Positions 56,950 to 64,000 of a stretch of 64,000 bases of DNA are shown one piece after another. Source of the stretch: Lysinibacillus sp. FSL M8-0337. Its GTDB lineage: Bacteria > Bacillota > Bacilli > Bacillales_A > Planococcaceae. The DNA is taken from positions 4,154,001 through 4,218,000 of the forward strand of contig NZ_CP151996.1 of assembly GCF_038593855.1 (NCBI RefSeq), written 5' to 3'. Positions within the stretch are counted from its first letter, which is position 1. Each line of letters starts with the position of its first letter. Both the position numbers and the translations under genes were made by a program. The notes under the pieces are model-generated. The model ran no database searches. It was given only the letters and a program-made list of their open reading frames with translations, and was not told the DNA's origin.

Positions 56950-57669
56950 CTATTCACCTAAATCAGCGTTATGGTAAACGTTTTGTACATCATCTAAATC
57001 TTCTAAAGCATCAATTAATTTTTCAAATTTTGCTACATCGTCACCTGTTAATGTAACTTCTGTTTGAGGAAGCATCGAAAGCTCTGCAACGGTAAATTCT
57101 TGAACACCTGCCGCCTTTAGTGCTTCTTGCGCAGCAAAGAATTGATCGGGCTCAGCGTAAACGATAACCGTCTCTTCTTCTTCAAGAATATCACGTGCAT
57201 CGACATCTGCTTCCATTAAAATTTCAAGCACTTCATCTGCAGTCTTACCTTCTAAACCAATAACTGCTGTTGAATCGAACATATAGGCAACAGAACCACT
57301 TACACCCATGTTACCGTTGTTTTTACCAAATGCCGCACGTACATCAGATGCAGTACGGTTCACATTGTTTGTTAAAGCATCAACGATTAGCATTGTACCA
57401 GCTGGTCCAAAACCTTCGTAGCGTAATTCATCGAAGCTTTCGTCACCGCCACCTTTTGCTTTTTCGATAGCTTTTTCAATAATATGTTTAGGAACACTGT
57501 AAGTTTTAGCACGTTCAAGAACAACTTTAAGAGCGCGATTTGATTCAGGATCTGGTTCGCCTGATTTTGCTGCTACATAAATTTCACGACCGAATTTTGC
57601 ATTAACACGACTTGTGCTTTGGTCTTTTGACGCCTTCTTTTCTTTAATATTGTTCCACTTACGACCCAT
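56950..57669 (-). CDS. YebC/TACO1-family protein
   Basis: A 239-residue YebC family protein. Members were annotated as transcription regulators (PmpR), and more recently some have been shown to help ribosomes translate proline stretches. Conserved segments are [36 protein letters not shown] and [28 protein letters not shown] rather than WAKIKHKK places it in the YeeN-type branch. ATG 57669 preceded by AGAGAG. Confidence 0.93.
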   Translation of the reverse strand: MGRKWNNIKEKKASKDQSTSRVNAKFGREIYVAAKSGEPDPESNRALKVVLERAKTYSVPKHIIEKAIEKAKGGGDESFDELRYEGFGPAGTMLIVDALTNNVNRTASDVRAAFGKNNGNMGVSGSVAYMFDSTAVIGLEGKTADEVLEILMEADVDARDILEEEETVIVYAEPDQFFAAQEALKAAGVQEFTVAELSMLPQTEVTLTGDDVAKFEKLIDALEDLDDVQNVYHNADLGE

Positions 57670-57889
57670 TGTTTCCACTCTCTTTCAAAAATAAAGTTTA
57701 TAAAATCATAGATGCACATCTACACATCTGCAAATGGTATTTAAATACTTTTCGTATCTTTACTCTGCAAATAATAACATATTGATGCTTCCAAAGCTAG
57801 ATATACCAATGTTTAAGGTAATATTTTCACAAGGGAAAAATCACATAATATTTTCCATTTTAATACAAAAATAAGCGTAAAGTTAGTGC

Positions 57890-58354
57890 CTATAACTTGT
57901 TGTCAAACTTAATTTTTTGTAATAATGCCTGACAGCCCTCTAATACTAGTTCATAAGTTTCCTGAAAATCACCTGTATAGTATGGATCAGGTACATCCAT
58001 TTGATGGTCCGTTAAATCTAAAAAACGAAAAATCTTCGGTGAATCAGGATTACCTAGCATCGTAAAAATATTACGTACATTATTTTCATCCATTCCTACA
58101 ATATAATCAAATTGATCAAAATCATGCTTTTGTAGCTGTCTTCCTTGCATTCCCTTTGTCGCTATACCATATTCTCGTAACTTGTCTTGTGTGCCACGGT
58201 GGGGTGGCTCCCCGATATGCCATGAGCTTGTTGCAGCGGAATCTACGTCGATTTTGTCGGTCAACTGTGCTTTTTCTATTAAATCTCGCATGACTGCCTC
58301 AGCCATTGGTGAGCGACAAATATTCCCTAGGCAAACGAATAGTACACGTATCAT
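57890..58354 (-). CDS. Low-molecular-weight protein-tyrosine phosphatase
   Basis: A 154-residue phosphatase. The P-loop CLGNICRS lies at the N-terminus (FVCLGNICRSPMAEAV), and the general acid aspartate is in the DPYY motif near residue 123. It removes phosphate from protein tyrosine or arginine residues; YfkJ is the closest B. subtilis-type relative in my judgement, with YwlE less likely. ATG 58354 is eight bases after GGAGG. Confidence 0.93.
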   Translation of the reverse strand: MIRVLFVCLGNICRSPMAEAVMRDLIEKAQLTDKIDVDSAATSSWHIGEPPHRGTQDKLREYGIATKGMQGRQLQKHDFDQFDYIVGMDENNVRNIFTMLGNPDSPKIFRFLDLTDHQMDVPDPYYTGDFQETYELVLEGCQALLQKIKFDNKL

Positions 58355-58374
58355 CAAAAATACCTCCTACGACA

Positions 58375-58407
58375 AAGCACCCAAAATCAACGAGATTCTG
58401 AGTGCTT
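58375..58407 (-). terminator. Weak terminator after plsC
   Basis: AAGCACTCAGAATC pairs with GATTTTGGGTGCTT through two G-U pairs on the minus strand. The T-run is poor. Confidence 0.45.
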
Positions 58408-58413
58408 ACTGTA

Positions 58414-59022
58414 TTATTTTTTATCTGCTGCAATGCGTTTATTTAATTCTTCTGTTAAAGCTACTAACTCATGTTCAAGATGGTGTGTAAATTCCTCACG
58501 ACCTTCTTTTCCCTTCCCTGTCACATAAAACGGCTCTCCATAGATAAGATAACCCTTTCCTCTTTTAAAGACATCGCCCGCATTTCGCGCTCCAACGTAA
58601 GCGGCTGGAACAATTTGAGTTTTGGACAGTTGTGCTATTGTGATGGCACCCTGCTTTAAATCTGTTCCTTCTGAATTACGCGTACCTGAAGGGAAAATCC
58701 CAACAATCTTTCCCTCTTTCAGCAGCTGTGAGGGAATTTTGATCACACTTGGTCCGGGATTATCACGATCAACAGGAAAGGCATTTAAATGATTAATAAG
58801 CCATCCTAGTCCTTTGATATCAAATAATTGCTTTTTCGCCATAAAGTGAATTTCACGAGGCATGACCGCAACACCTAAATTTAATATATCCACATATCCT
58901 GTATGTGTACACGCAATAATAAACCCACCATCCTTCGGTAAGTTATGCGCATCATATACACGAGCCTTTGAACCTGTTAATTTTAATATTAATTTGACAA
59001 GATTTGCCGTAAATTTATACAC
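58414..59022 (-). CDS. plsC: 1-acyl-sn-glycerol-3-phosphate acyltransferase
   Basis: A 202-residue membrane-associated acyltransferase of phospholipid synthesis that adds the second acyl chain to lysophosphatidate. Block I is CTHTGYVD (HX4D), block III is FPSGTRN, with Ser where most homologs have Glu, and block IV is IVPAAYVGA. Start is GTG after TAGGAATAAAACA. A second PlsC elsewhere in the genome is likely, because Bacillales often hold several copies. Confidence 0.88.
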   Translation of the reverse strand: MYKFTANLVKLILKLTGSKARVYDAHNLPKDGGFIIACTHTGYVDILNLGVAVMPREIHFMAKKQLFDIKGLGWLINHLNAFPVDRDNPGPSVIKIPSQLLKEGKIVGIFPSGTRNSEGTDLKQGAITIAQLSKTQIVPAAYVGARNAGDVFKRGKGYLIYGEPFYVTGKGKEGREEFTHHLEHELVALTEELNKRIAADKK

Positions 59023-59110
59023 TGTTTTATTCCTACCTTATTCAATAGTTATTACTATTGTAATCGAAAAGTGCTATATATCGCAATTGCCCAAGTCAAA
59101 TCTATCTGAT

Positions 59111-59941
59111 TTATACCTGACCGATTAAGATATCCACATCAATCGTTATTTCCCTGACATCCACTTCTGCTTGCTGTGCTTTATGCCAGCCCATCGGCGT
59201 CATTTCTAGCAATGCTGGTACAAGCATTGAAGCAAGTGGAACCGTATAAGTAATGCGCTCTACTGTAACCTTTGTAAAACTTTCACGAAAGCGTTCGACC
59301 GTTTGCTCATTGGAGTACGTTTCTTGAGCCGAATCAGCGTAGAGTTGCGCTCGTAATTGTTGCAAATAACCACTTTGCGGAACCACTTTTATAACGCATC
59401 CTCCAGTTGTAAGTAGTCGTTTAAATTCTTCATAATTTGCTGGGGACAAAATATTTAATATGACATCGAAGCTATGCTTAGCAAAGGGACTTTTCGCTAA
59501 ATCTCCTACACACCAAATTTGCTCTGGGTAATGGCGAGCAGCAGCAAGGATTCCCTCTTTTGCAATATCAATGCCTACACCGATACCATCTCTTTCAGAC
59601 AGTATGCGAGCTAAATGCGAACCCTCTCCACAGCCGGTATCCAGCACCGTTTTTGCTTGTCCTATTAATTCTGCTATTTTCTCCTCTAGAGGATCGTACA
59701 ACCCACTATCAATTATCTTTTTGCGGGATTCAAAAAGATCCTTGCTATATTTAGAGGTTGCTCCATGCGTTAGCATATTGACATAGCCTTGCTTGGCGAT
59801 ATCAAAAGAATGGTTTGCTGTACATGTCAACCTCCCTTGCTCATACACTTGCATGGACTCCTGACAAATTGGACAAGCAAATAGCTCAATATTTGCATTT
59901 ATTAATGCCGCTCCTGCAGCTCGTTTAGAAATGGCTCCCAT
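59111..59941 (-). CDS. RlmA-like 23S rRNA (guanine) methyltransferase
   Basis: A 276-residue methyltransferase. An N-terminal zinc finger (CPICQ near 23-26 with a later Cys/His pair in CTANHSFDIAKQGYVN) is typical of RlmA (G745/G748 methylation), followed by SAM motif VLDTGCGEGSHLARIL and the NILSPANYEEFKRLL segment. Its ATG follows directly after the stop of the MATE gene (TAAATG), so translation is coupled. RlmA(II) confers tylosin-type resistance in some species; here a housekeeping role is equally likely. Confidence 0.87.
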   Translation of the reverse strand: MGAISKRAAGAALINANIELFACPICQESMQVYEQGRLTCTANHSFDIAKQGYVNMLTHGATSKYSKDLFESRKKIIDSGLYDPLEEKIAELIGQAKTVLDTGCGEGSHLARILSERDGIGVGIDIAKEGILAAARHYPEQIWCVGDLAKSPFAKHSFDVILNILSPANYEEFKRLLTTGGCVIKVVPQSGYLQQLRAQLYADSAQETYSNEQTVERFRESFTKVTVERITYTVPLASMLVPALLEMTPMGWHKAQQAEVDVREITIDVDILIGQV

Positions 59942-61309
59942 TTAATTTCCCTCCTTTTTTTCTGTTGGCGAAACAATGGCAAAACGCTCCCATTTTCTAC
60001 TTTTCCACCTAAAGTATACGATAATAGCACGCATCCATTCATCTGCTGAAATAGCTAACCAAATCCCTACTAATCCCCAATCTAAAACAAATACAAATAA
60101 GTAGCCAAGTGGCAAACTCATACATACCATTGATAAAAAACCGATTTTGACAGGAAACCTTGCATCACCTGAAGCACGTAATGAATTAATAACGACGATA
60201 TTCATTGTACGACCTGTTTCTAACAAAATACTTAATGCTAAGACAGATCCGCCGATCGCGATAATCTCTGGATTATCTGTAAATAAGCTCATGAACTGCG
60301 TACGGAAAATTGTGACAACACTCACCATAAGGATTGTGAAAATAAAAGCTGAGCGCACACTTATCCATAATTGATGATAGGCCTCATCTTTTTTACCTGC
60401 CCCCACATATCGACCTATAATAATCGCCGTCCCTGTACCGATTGCAACTGCAAATAAGTATGTAAACATTGAAATATTCATGGCATATTGTCTTGCTGCA
60501 AGCGTCTCAGCACCTATATAAGTTGCGTAATAAAGGAAGACAATTTGGCAAAATTGGTAGAGCACTTGCTCAAAAGCAGATGGTAAACCGATATTTAAAA
60601 TTTTTCGGACATATTCTTTTGAATAGCTGAAATAGTATTCTATTTTCACACGTATCTCCATCACCTGATACAACAGCCACGAAAAAACAAGTACCGCCAA
60701 TCCACGGCTAATAATGGAGGAAACCGCAGCGCCCTTAACACCCAATTCTGGCAGTCCAAAATTCCCAAAAATTAATCCGTAATTTAAGATGACATGAATA
60801 ACATTCATTCCAAGCGAAACGTACATGGTCTGTTTCGTCCAACCATGGACACGAATAATGGCTGCTAACGCATTAATAATAGCCTGTAAAAAAATAAAAC
60901 TACCTATAATGACTAAATAGCTTTGCGCATATTGCAAAACATCGCCCTTTAAATTCATCATCGTCATTAAATGGCTTGAGCCAAAGAAAAAAATCACACT
61001 CATAATAAGCCCAACAATTACGTTCATCGTAACGGCTAATGCCGAAATTTTTGTAGCCTCTAAATAGCGTTTCGAACCTAAATATTGCGATACAACAATT
61101 GCAGCACCATTGCCCACCACTTCAAGTATTAATATCGCAATATGAATATATTGATTGGCAGCACCAACACCTGAAACTGCATTATCCGACAAAGCACTTA
61201 ACATAAATGTATCGGCTAATCCCATTAACATAAATAAAAAAACTTCCAAAAAGATCGGCCATGTTAAATGAAATAAACTAAACTGGTCGGTCGAATGTTT
61301 CTCTCTCAT
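59942..61309 (-). CDS. MATE-family multidrug efflux protein
   Basis: A 455-residue protein with twelve helices in two bundles (MatE repeats about 10-165 and 235-400). It is expected to export cationic drugs with sodium or protons. ATG 61309 was preferred; an in-frame TTG four codons earlier is also possible. It is coupled to the RlmA-like methyltransferase, a pairing of efflux and rRNA modification that hints at antibiotic tolerance, though this is inference. Confidence 0.9.
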   Translation of the reverse strand: MREKHSTDQFSLFHLTWPIFLEVFLFMLMGLADTFMLSALSDNAVSGVGAANQYIHIAILILEVVGNGAAIVVSQYLGSKRYLEATKISALAVTMNVIVGLIMSVIFFFGSSHLMTMMNLKGDVLQYAQSYLVIIGSFIFLQAIINALAAIIRVHGWTKQTMYVSLGMNVIHVILNYGLIFGNFGLPELGVKGAAVSSIISRGLAVLVFSWLLYQVMEIRVKIEYYFSYSKEYVRKILNIGLPSAFEQVLYQFCQIVFLYYATYIGAETLAARQYAMNISMFTYLFAVAIGTGTAIIIGRYVGAGKKDEAYHQLWISVRSAFIFTILMVSVVTIFRTQFMSLFTDNPEIIAIGGSVLALSILLETGRTMNIVVINSLRASGDARFPVKIGFLSMVCMSLPLGYLFVFVLDWGLVGIWLAISADEWMRAIIVYFRWKSRKWERFAIVSPTEKKEGN

Positions 61310-61426
61310 CGCATGTCCCAACTACTTCACTCTCTCTATCCATTACATAAAAATCTATTGTATCTTATCACAGATTGGCTTGTTGTATAGGATAGGTAAT
61401 ACAAAAATAATTGCATAGCTTACAAA

Positions 61427-61458
61427 AAAATCCCTCTCACTGCATGGCTGTGAAAGGG
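61427..61458 (-). terminator. Terminator after the tyrosine phosphatase
   Basis: A CCCTCTCAC/GTGAAAGGG stem. The minus strand continues ATTTTTTTG. Confidence 0.85.
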
Positions 61459-61465
61459 TGTCTTA

Positions 61466-62233
61466 TTAACATAAGCAATATTCTTGTAATTGCTGTCGTT
61501 TTTCTGTTGTTAAGCCAAATTCTTGCTCTAAAAATACGTTTTTTGAACCGTATCGACTATCCATAGCATCAAAGGCGGCTTGCAAATAATCCTCGCGCGC
61601 TGACATTAGTGCGTGAAACTGCTGTAATTCATGATCATTAAAAGTATCTTGGATTGCCTGTGCCATGCGTTCTACCATTGGACGTAAGTAAATATTTGTT
61701 TCTAAATAGTCTTGCATAATGGTTTCCTCTGGCACATCTAATGCTAGCAAAATAAGAGCTCCTCCAATACCTGTTCGATCTTTGCCTACTGCACAATGAT
61801 GAACTAGACCTAGATTATCTGGATTTTGGATGGTTGCCATTAATTTTTTAAATGATACATTGTTAAATGGCATTTGTGCATAAAAATCTCGGAACATCTC
61901 AGGACTTACAACTTTATAAAAATTGTGACCACCAGTATTTGTTGGCATCTCAAACGCATGATTTCCCTTTGCAGGAATTTGAATATACTTTGCATCCTTG
62001 AATGTTGGATTAGGGTTATTTCGTGCCTCGTGTTCATCTCGGTAATCAAAAATTGTTTTTACCCCTAATGTTTCAAAGCGCACCTTATCCGCTGGTGTCA
62101 TCTTACCAAGTGCAGCTGAACGATATAGCAAGCCATTCTTTACGATACGACCATCCCTCGTCTTATAGCCACCCATGTCGCGGAAATTCAAGACTGCCTC
62201 AAACGGAATAACTTTCATGTCAAACTGTGTCAT
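61466..62233 (-). CDS. Tyrosine/serine protein phosphatase (Y_phosphatase3)
   Basis: A 255-residue phosphatase of the PTP/dual-specificity superfamily. The signature is HHCAVGKDRTG with catalytic C147 and R153, and the N-terminus NFRDMGGYKT...LLYRSAAL is the hallmark of this bacterial subgroup (LipA-like). Substrates in this group include phosphoinositides and phosphotyrosine. ATG is eight bases after GGAGG. No signal peptide. Confidence 0.9.
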   Translation of the reverse strand: MTQFDMKVIPFEAVLNFRDMGGYKTRDGRIVKNGLLYRSAALGKMTPADKVRFETLGVKTIFDYRDEHEARNNPNPTFKDAKYIQIPAKGNHAFEMPTNTGGHNFYKVVSPEMFRDFYAQMPFNNVSFKKLMATIQNPDNLGLVHHCAVGKDRTGIGGALILLALDVPEETIMQDYLETNIYLRPMVERMAQAIQDTFNDHELQQFHALMSAREDYLQAAFDAMDSRYGSKNVFLEQEFGLTTEKRQQLQEYCLC

Positions 62234-62353
62234 CCACTACGCCTCCCTTATGTTAGCAATCATTTCTACTTCTATTTTATAGAACAAACAAAGAGAATAC
62301 CAATTATCCAATGCCTTATTTATTCAACTATATTTATTTTAAAACAGGAATAA

Positions 62354-62436
62354 CGCTATTGTCCGCTTCGGCGAATACTTTCTACAAAGGAAGAAATGCC
62401 AGCGGGCAACAACGGCATAGCAAAAACAGATAATGG
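62354..62436 (-). repeat. Partial copy of the ~180-bp repeat next to a full copy
   Basis: ATTGTCCGCTTCGGCG and the degraded continuation (GAATACTTTCTAC, GCCAGCGGG) repeat the start of the GC-rich arm found again at 62497. Two copies in the same orientation lie side by side, the first one degraded and without its hairpin. Confidence 0.65.
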
Positions 62437-62446
62437 GACAAAAGAG

Positions 62447-62625
62447 AAAAAGTGTTAGATTGATGGCAGTCAATCTAACACTTTTTTGCTGCGCCGTTAT
62501 TGTCCGCTTCGGCGGTGCTTTCTGCGGGCACACCGTAAGCCGCAACCCTCGCTACGCGCGGTCTGTTGCGTCTAACATAATGTGCTTTTCCCGCTAGAGT
62601 CACCACCTCCGCCACCAACAACTAG
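62447..62625 (-). repeat. Full copy of the ~180-bp hairpin repeat
   Basis: A 17-bp stem (62447-62463 with 62470-62486) followed by the arm (GTCCGCTTCGGCGGTGCTTTC, GTAAGCCGCAACCCTCGCTA, GTCACCACCTCCGCC), ending CAACAACTAG. It lies 3' of the BtuF-like gene, with about 175 AT-rich bases between. Confidence 0.9.
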
Positions 62626-62802
62626 GGAACCCTTCTAATTTATTATTCATTGCAAAAGAAATAATAGTAAATATATTCTATATATTTTCTTAGCAAAAAT
62701 TTATCAAAACCAATGTACCTCTATTTAAGATTTTAAGGTTATGTCCCAGCCTCTTTTCTCTTTCGCCTAAAGCTAATATGAAAGGTTCTTTACCGTTTAT
62801 CC

Positions 62803-63762
62803 TTATTTAAATAACTCAGGATATACAGCTTTTGCAATCATCTCAACAGCTTCCCCGATACGAGGTCCAGGACGATTTGAAATATCTGTATCAATAGCAT
62901 TTACTGCTTTATCTTGAATAGCTGTAATCGTATTCCATCCATCACGTCCTAGAATTTCCCCTACTGGGTCTTTTACATAGTTGACCGTTGTTAAAATAAC
63001 TTGAGGGTTTTTCGCAATAACATCTTCCTCTGCAACCTTTACCCATCCTGTTTGGTCACCAAATACATTGTTGACATTTGCAGCATTTAAAATTTCCTGT
63101 TGGAAAGTACCAGCTGCTGTTGTATAAATATCAGGTTTTGGGCTAATTTCTAAGTAAACATTTTTTGGTGTTTCTACACTTTTTACTTTTGCTTGAACAT
63201 CAGCAATTTTCGCTTTAATCTCTTTGTTTAATTGCTCGCCTTTATCTTGTACACCCATCACTTCAGCAAGTTGTTGAATATCTCCATAAACATCTTCAAA
63301 TGATGCAGCTGATTGAATAACAAATACTTTCACACCTGCATCTTCAAGACCTTTTAGTGCATCTAGTGTCTCTTCATTTCCTGTAGAGTACGCAATGACA
63401 ACATCTGGCTTTAAGGCTACAATTCGTTCGCTATTAAATGTCACTGAATCTGACACACGTTCGATGTTTTTTGCTTCTTCTGGGTACGTATCATATTCTG
63501 TAGCTCCGACAACTTTATCGCCAACACCTAGTGCAAATAAAATTTCTGTGTTACTTGGTTGTAATGACACAACAGTTTTCGGTACTGCATCAAATGCTAC
63601 TTCTACATCGCGATCATCCTTAACTTTATAGCCACTTTGCTCAACTTGTTGGTCCGATTTAGATGTATCGTCATTTTTCGCTTTATCTGCTGTGCCGCAT
63701 CCTGTCAATACAAGCGCAAGCATTAACACAGTAAGCCATTGGAATTTTAATAGTTTTTTCAC
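62803..63762 (-). CDS. BtuF-like cobalamin/iron-binding lipoprotein
   Basis: A 319-residue lipoprotein with signal KLLKFQWLTVLMLALVLTGC, lipidated at the Cys. It is a class III binding protein with PKTVVSLQPSNTEILFALG, VGATEYDTYPEEA and ALKPDVVIAYSTGNEE, the pattern of BtuF/YvrC (cobalamin) proteins; iron-chelate binding is the alternative. GTG 63762 lies ten bases after AAGGAG, whereas ATG 63771 is only one base from it, so GTG is preferred. The upstream gene ends at 63764, just before this start. Confidence 0.85.
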   Translation of the reverse strand: MKKLLKFQWLTVLMLALVLTGCGTADKAKNDDTSKSDQQVEQSGYKVKDDRDVEVAFDAVPKTVVSLQPSNTEILFALGVGDKVVGATEYDTYPEEAKNIERVSDSVTFNSERIVALKPDVVIAYSTGNEETLDALKGLEDAGVKVFVIQSAASFEDVYGDIQQLAEVMGVQDKGEQLNKEIKAKIADVQAKVKSVETPKNVYLEISPKPDIYTTAAGTFQQEILNAANVNNVFGDQTGWVKVAEEDVIAKNPQVILTTVNYVKDPVGEILGRDGWNTITAIQDKAVNAIDTDISNRPGPRIGEAVEMIAKAVYPELFK

Positions 63763-63763
63763 T

Positions 63764-64000
63764 TTATTCATTCTCCTTCTTTTTCTTCATTGGATATGAT
63801 TTGCTAATAAACGGGATTTCAGCGATTCCAGCCTGTTGATTCATGTAAACAGCCATAACAAAAAATACATTAGCTAGTAATCCTAAGTAGTCGAAAAGAA
63901 TGGCCGGTACTTCCCTTTCCTCTGACACTTTATGTAGCACGCGGTACGATTTTTTTGCCTCACTCCGACATAAGTGAAGCGCAGTTGCAGCCCCCGTGCC
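63764..64000 (-). CDS. 3' end of an unidentified membrane protein gene (partial)
   Basis: An open frame enters from beyond the window and gives 78 C-terminal residues. The segment begins basic and polar (LHLCRSEAKKSYRVLHK), has one hydrophobic helix (AILFDYLGLLANVFFVMAVY), and ends in a lysine-rich tail (MKKKKENE). The stop TAA is one base from the GTG of the binding lipoprotein gene, so they are probably one operon. I do not recognise the fragment. Confidence 0.6.
   Translation of the reverse strand, partial: GTGAATALHLCRSEAKKSYRVLHKVSEEREVPAILFDYLGLLANVFFVMAVYMNQQAGIAEIPFISKSYPMKKKKENE

Noticed and set aside
62339..62545. 68-codon minus-strand frame
   Set aside because: It is made entirely of the ~180-bp repeat (hairpin plus arm) and has no ribosome binding site.
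1..64000. CRISPR arrays, tRNA, rRNA, prophage or restriction-modification genes
   Set aside because: No regularly spaced repeats, cloverleaf-type sequences, phage structural genes or methylase/endonuclease pairs were seen.

Overview
The window looks like chromosomal DNA of a low-GC, Gram-positive, endospore-former-type Bacillales, most probably Lysinibacillus or a close relative. This is an inference from gene content: an S-layer-homology nucleotidase, comQXPA, a YclNOPQ-type siderophore importer, a ZupT/PiT/PutP/NiaP transporter set, MhqR-type operators and AGGAGG ribosome binding sites with frequent TTG/GTG starts. No rRNA, tRNA, prophage, CRISPR array or recognisable transposase was seen. 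Most of the window is ordinary core genome; the accessory-looking parts are 1-3.5 kb, 17.3-23.6 kb and the repeat-filled intergenic gaps.

Layout. 0-4.5 kb: a 31-bp perfect inverted repeat (42-72 and 3466-3496) brackets a decayed DUF2500 gene, an SLH-anchored 5'-nucleotidase and a small membrane protein; a secreted protein of unknown function follows. 4.5-9 kb: azoreductase under an MhqR-type operator, a DsbA-like oxidoreductase, a FAD/Rieske oxidoreductase, and manganese pyrophosphatase. 9-17 kb: a DUF7662-GNAT fusion, an RpiR regulator, niacin permease NiaP, thrC-thrB, mtnX, zupT and a PAP2 phosphatase. 17.3-23.6 kb: an unknown CXXC protein, then a complete comQXPA quorum-sensing locus, including a 52-codon comX pheromone gene that is easily missed. 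The locus lies between imperfect 57-bp terminal inverted repeats that align without gaps, and an unknown secreted-type gene follows. 23.7-28 kb: a Fur-box-controlled petrobactin-type siderophore ABC importer with a heme-monooxygenase-like gene. 28-32.3 kb: a four-gene operon (M20 deacylase, GNAT, N-acylamino-acid racemase, YkvI transporter) that fits the known route for converting D- to L-amino acids through N-succinyl intermediates. 32.7-43.3 kb: POT peptide transporter, HflX, PutP, a methyltransferase, a MacB-type ABC pair, and phosphate transport (DUF47-Pit). 43.4-51.6 kb: MMPL transporter, MhqD hydrolase with a second MhqR box identical to the first, small hypotheticals, Nudix, AI-2E family exporter, M3 oligopeptidase, YdcF. 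51.6-64 kb: two Cache chemoreceptors, ArsB, YebC, low-Mr tyrosine phosphatase, PlsC, RlmA-like methyltransferase with MATE exporter, a second tyrosine phosphatase, and a BtuF-like binding lipoprotein whose upstream partner runs off the window.

Recurring signals. A ~180-bp intergenic repeat, made of a GC-rich arm plus a 16-21-bp stem hairpin, occurs in three full and several partial copies (7.6, 32.5-32.7, 49.0, 62.4-62.6 kb). Each lies 3' of a gene, where the hairpin can act as a terminator. Two identical 18-bp MhqR-like operators tie azoR (5.1 kb) and mhqD (46.2 kb) into one predicted quinone-stress regulon. The most interesting structure is the comQXPA cassette with transposon-like ends and no transposase.
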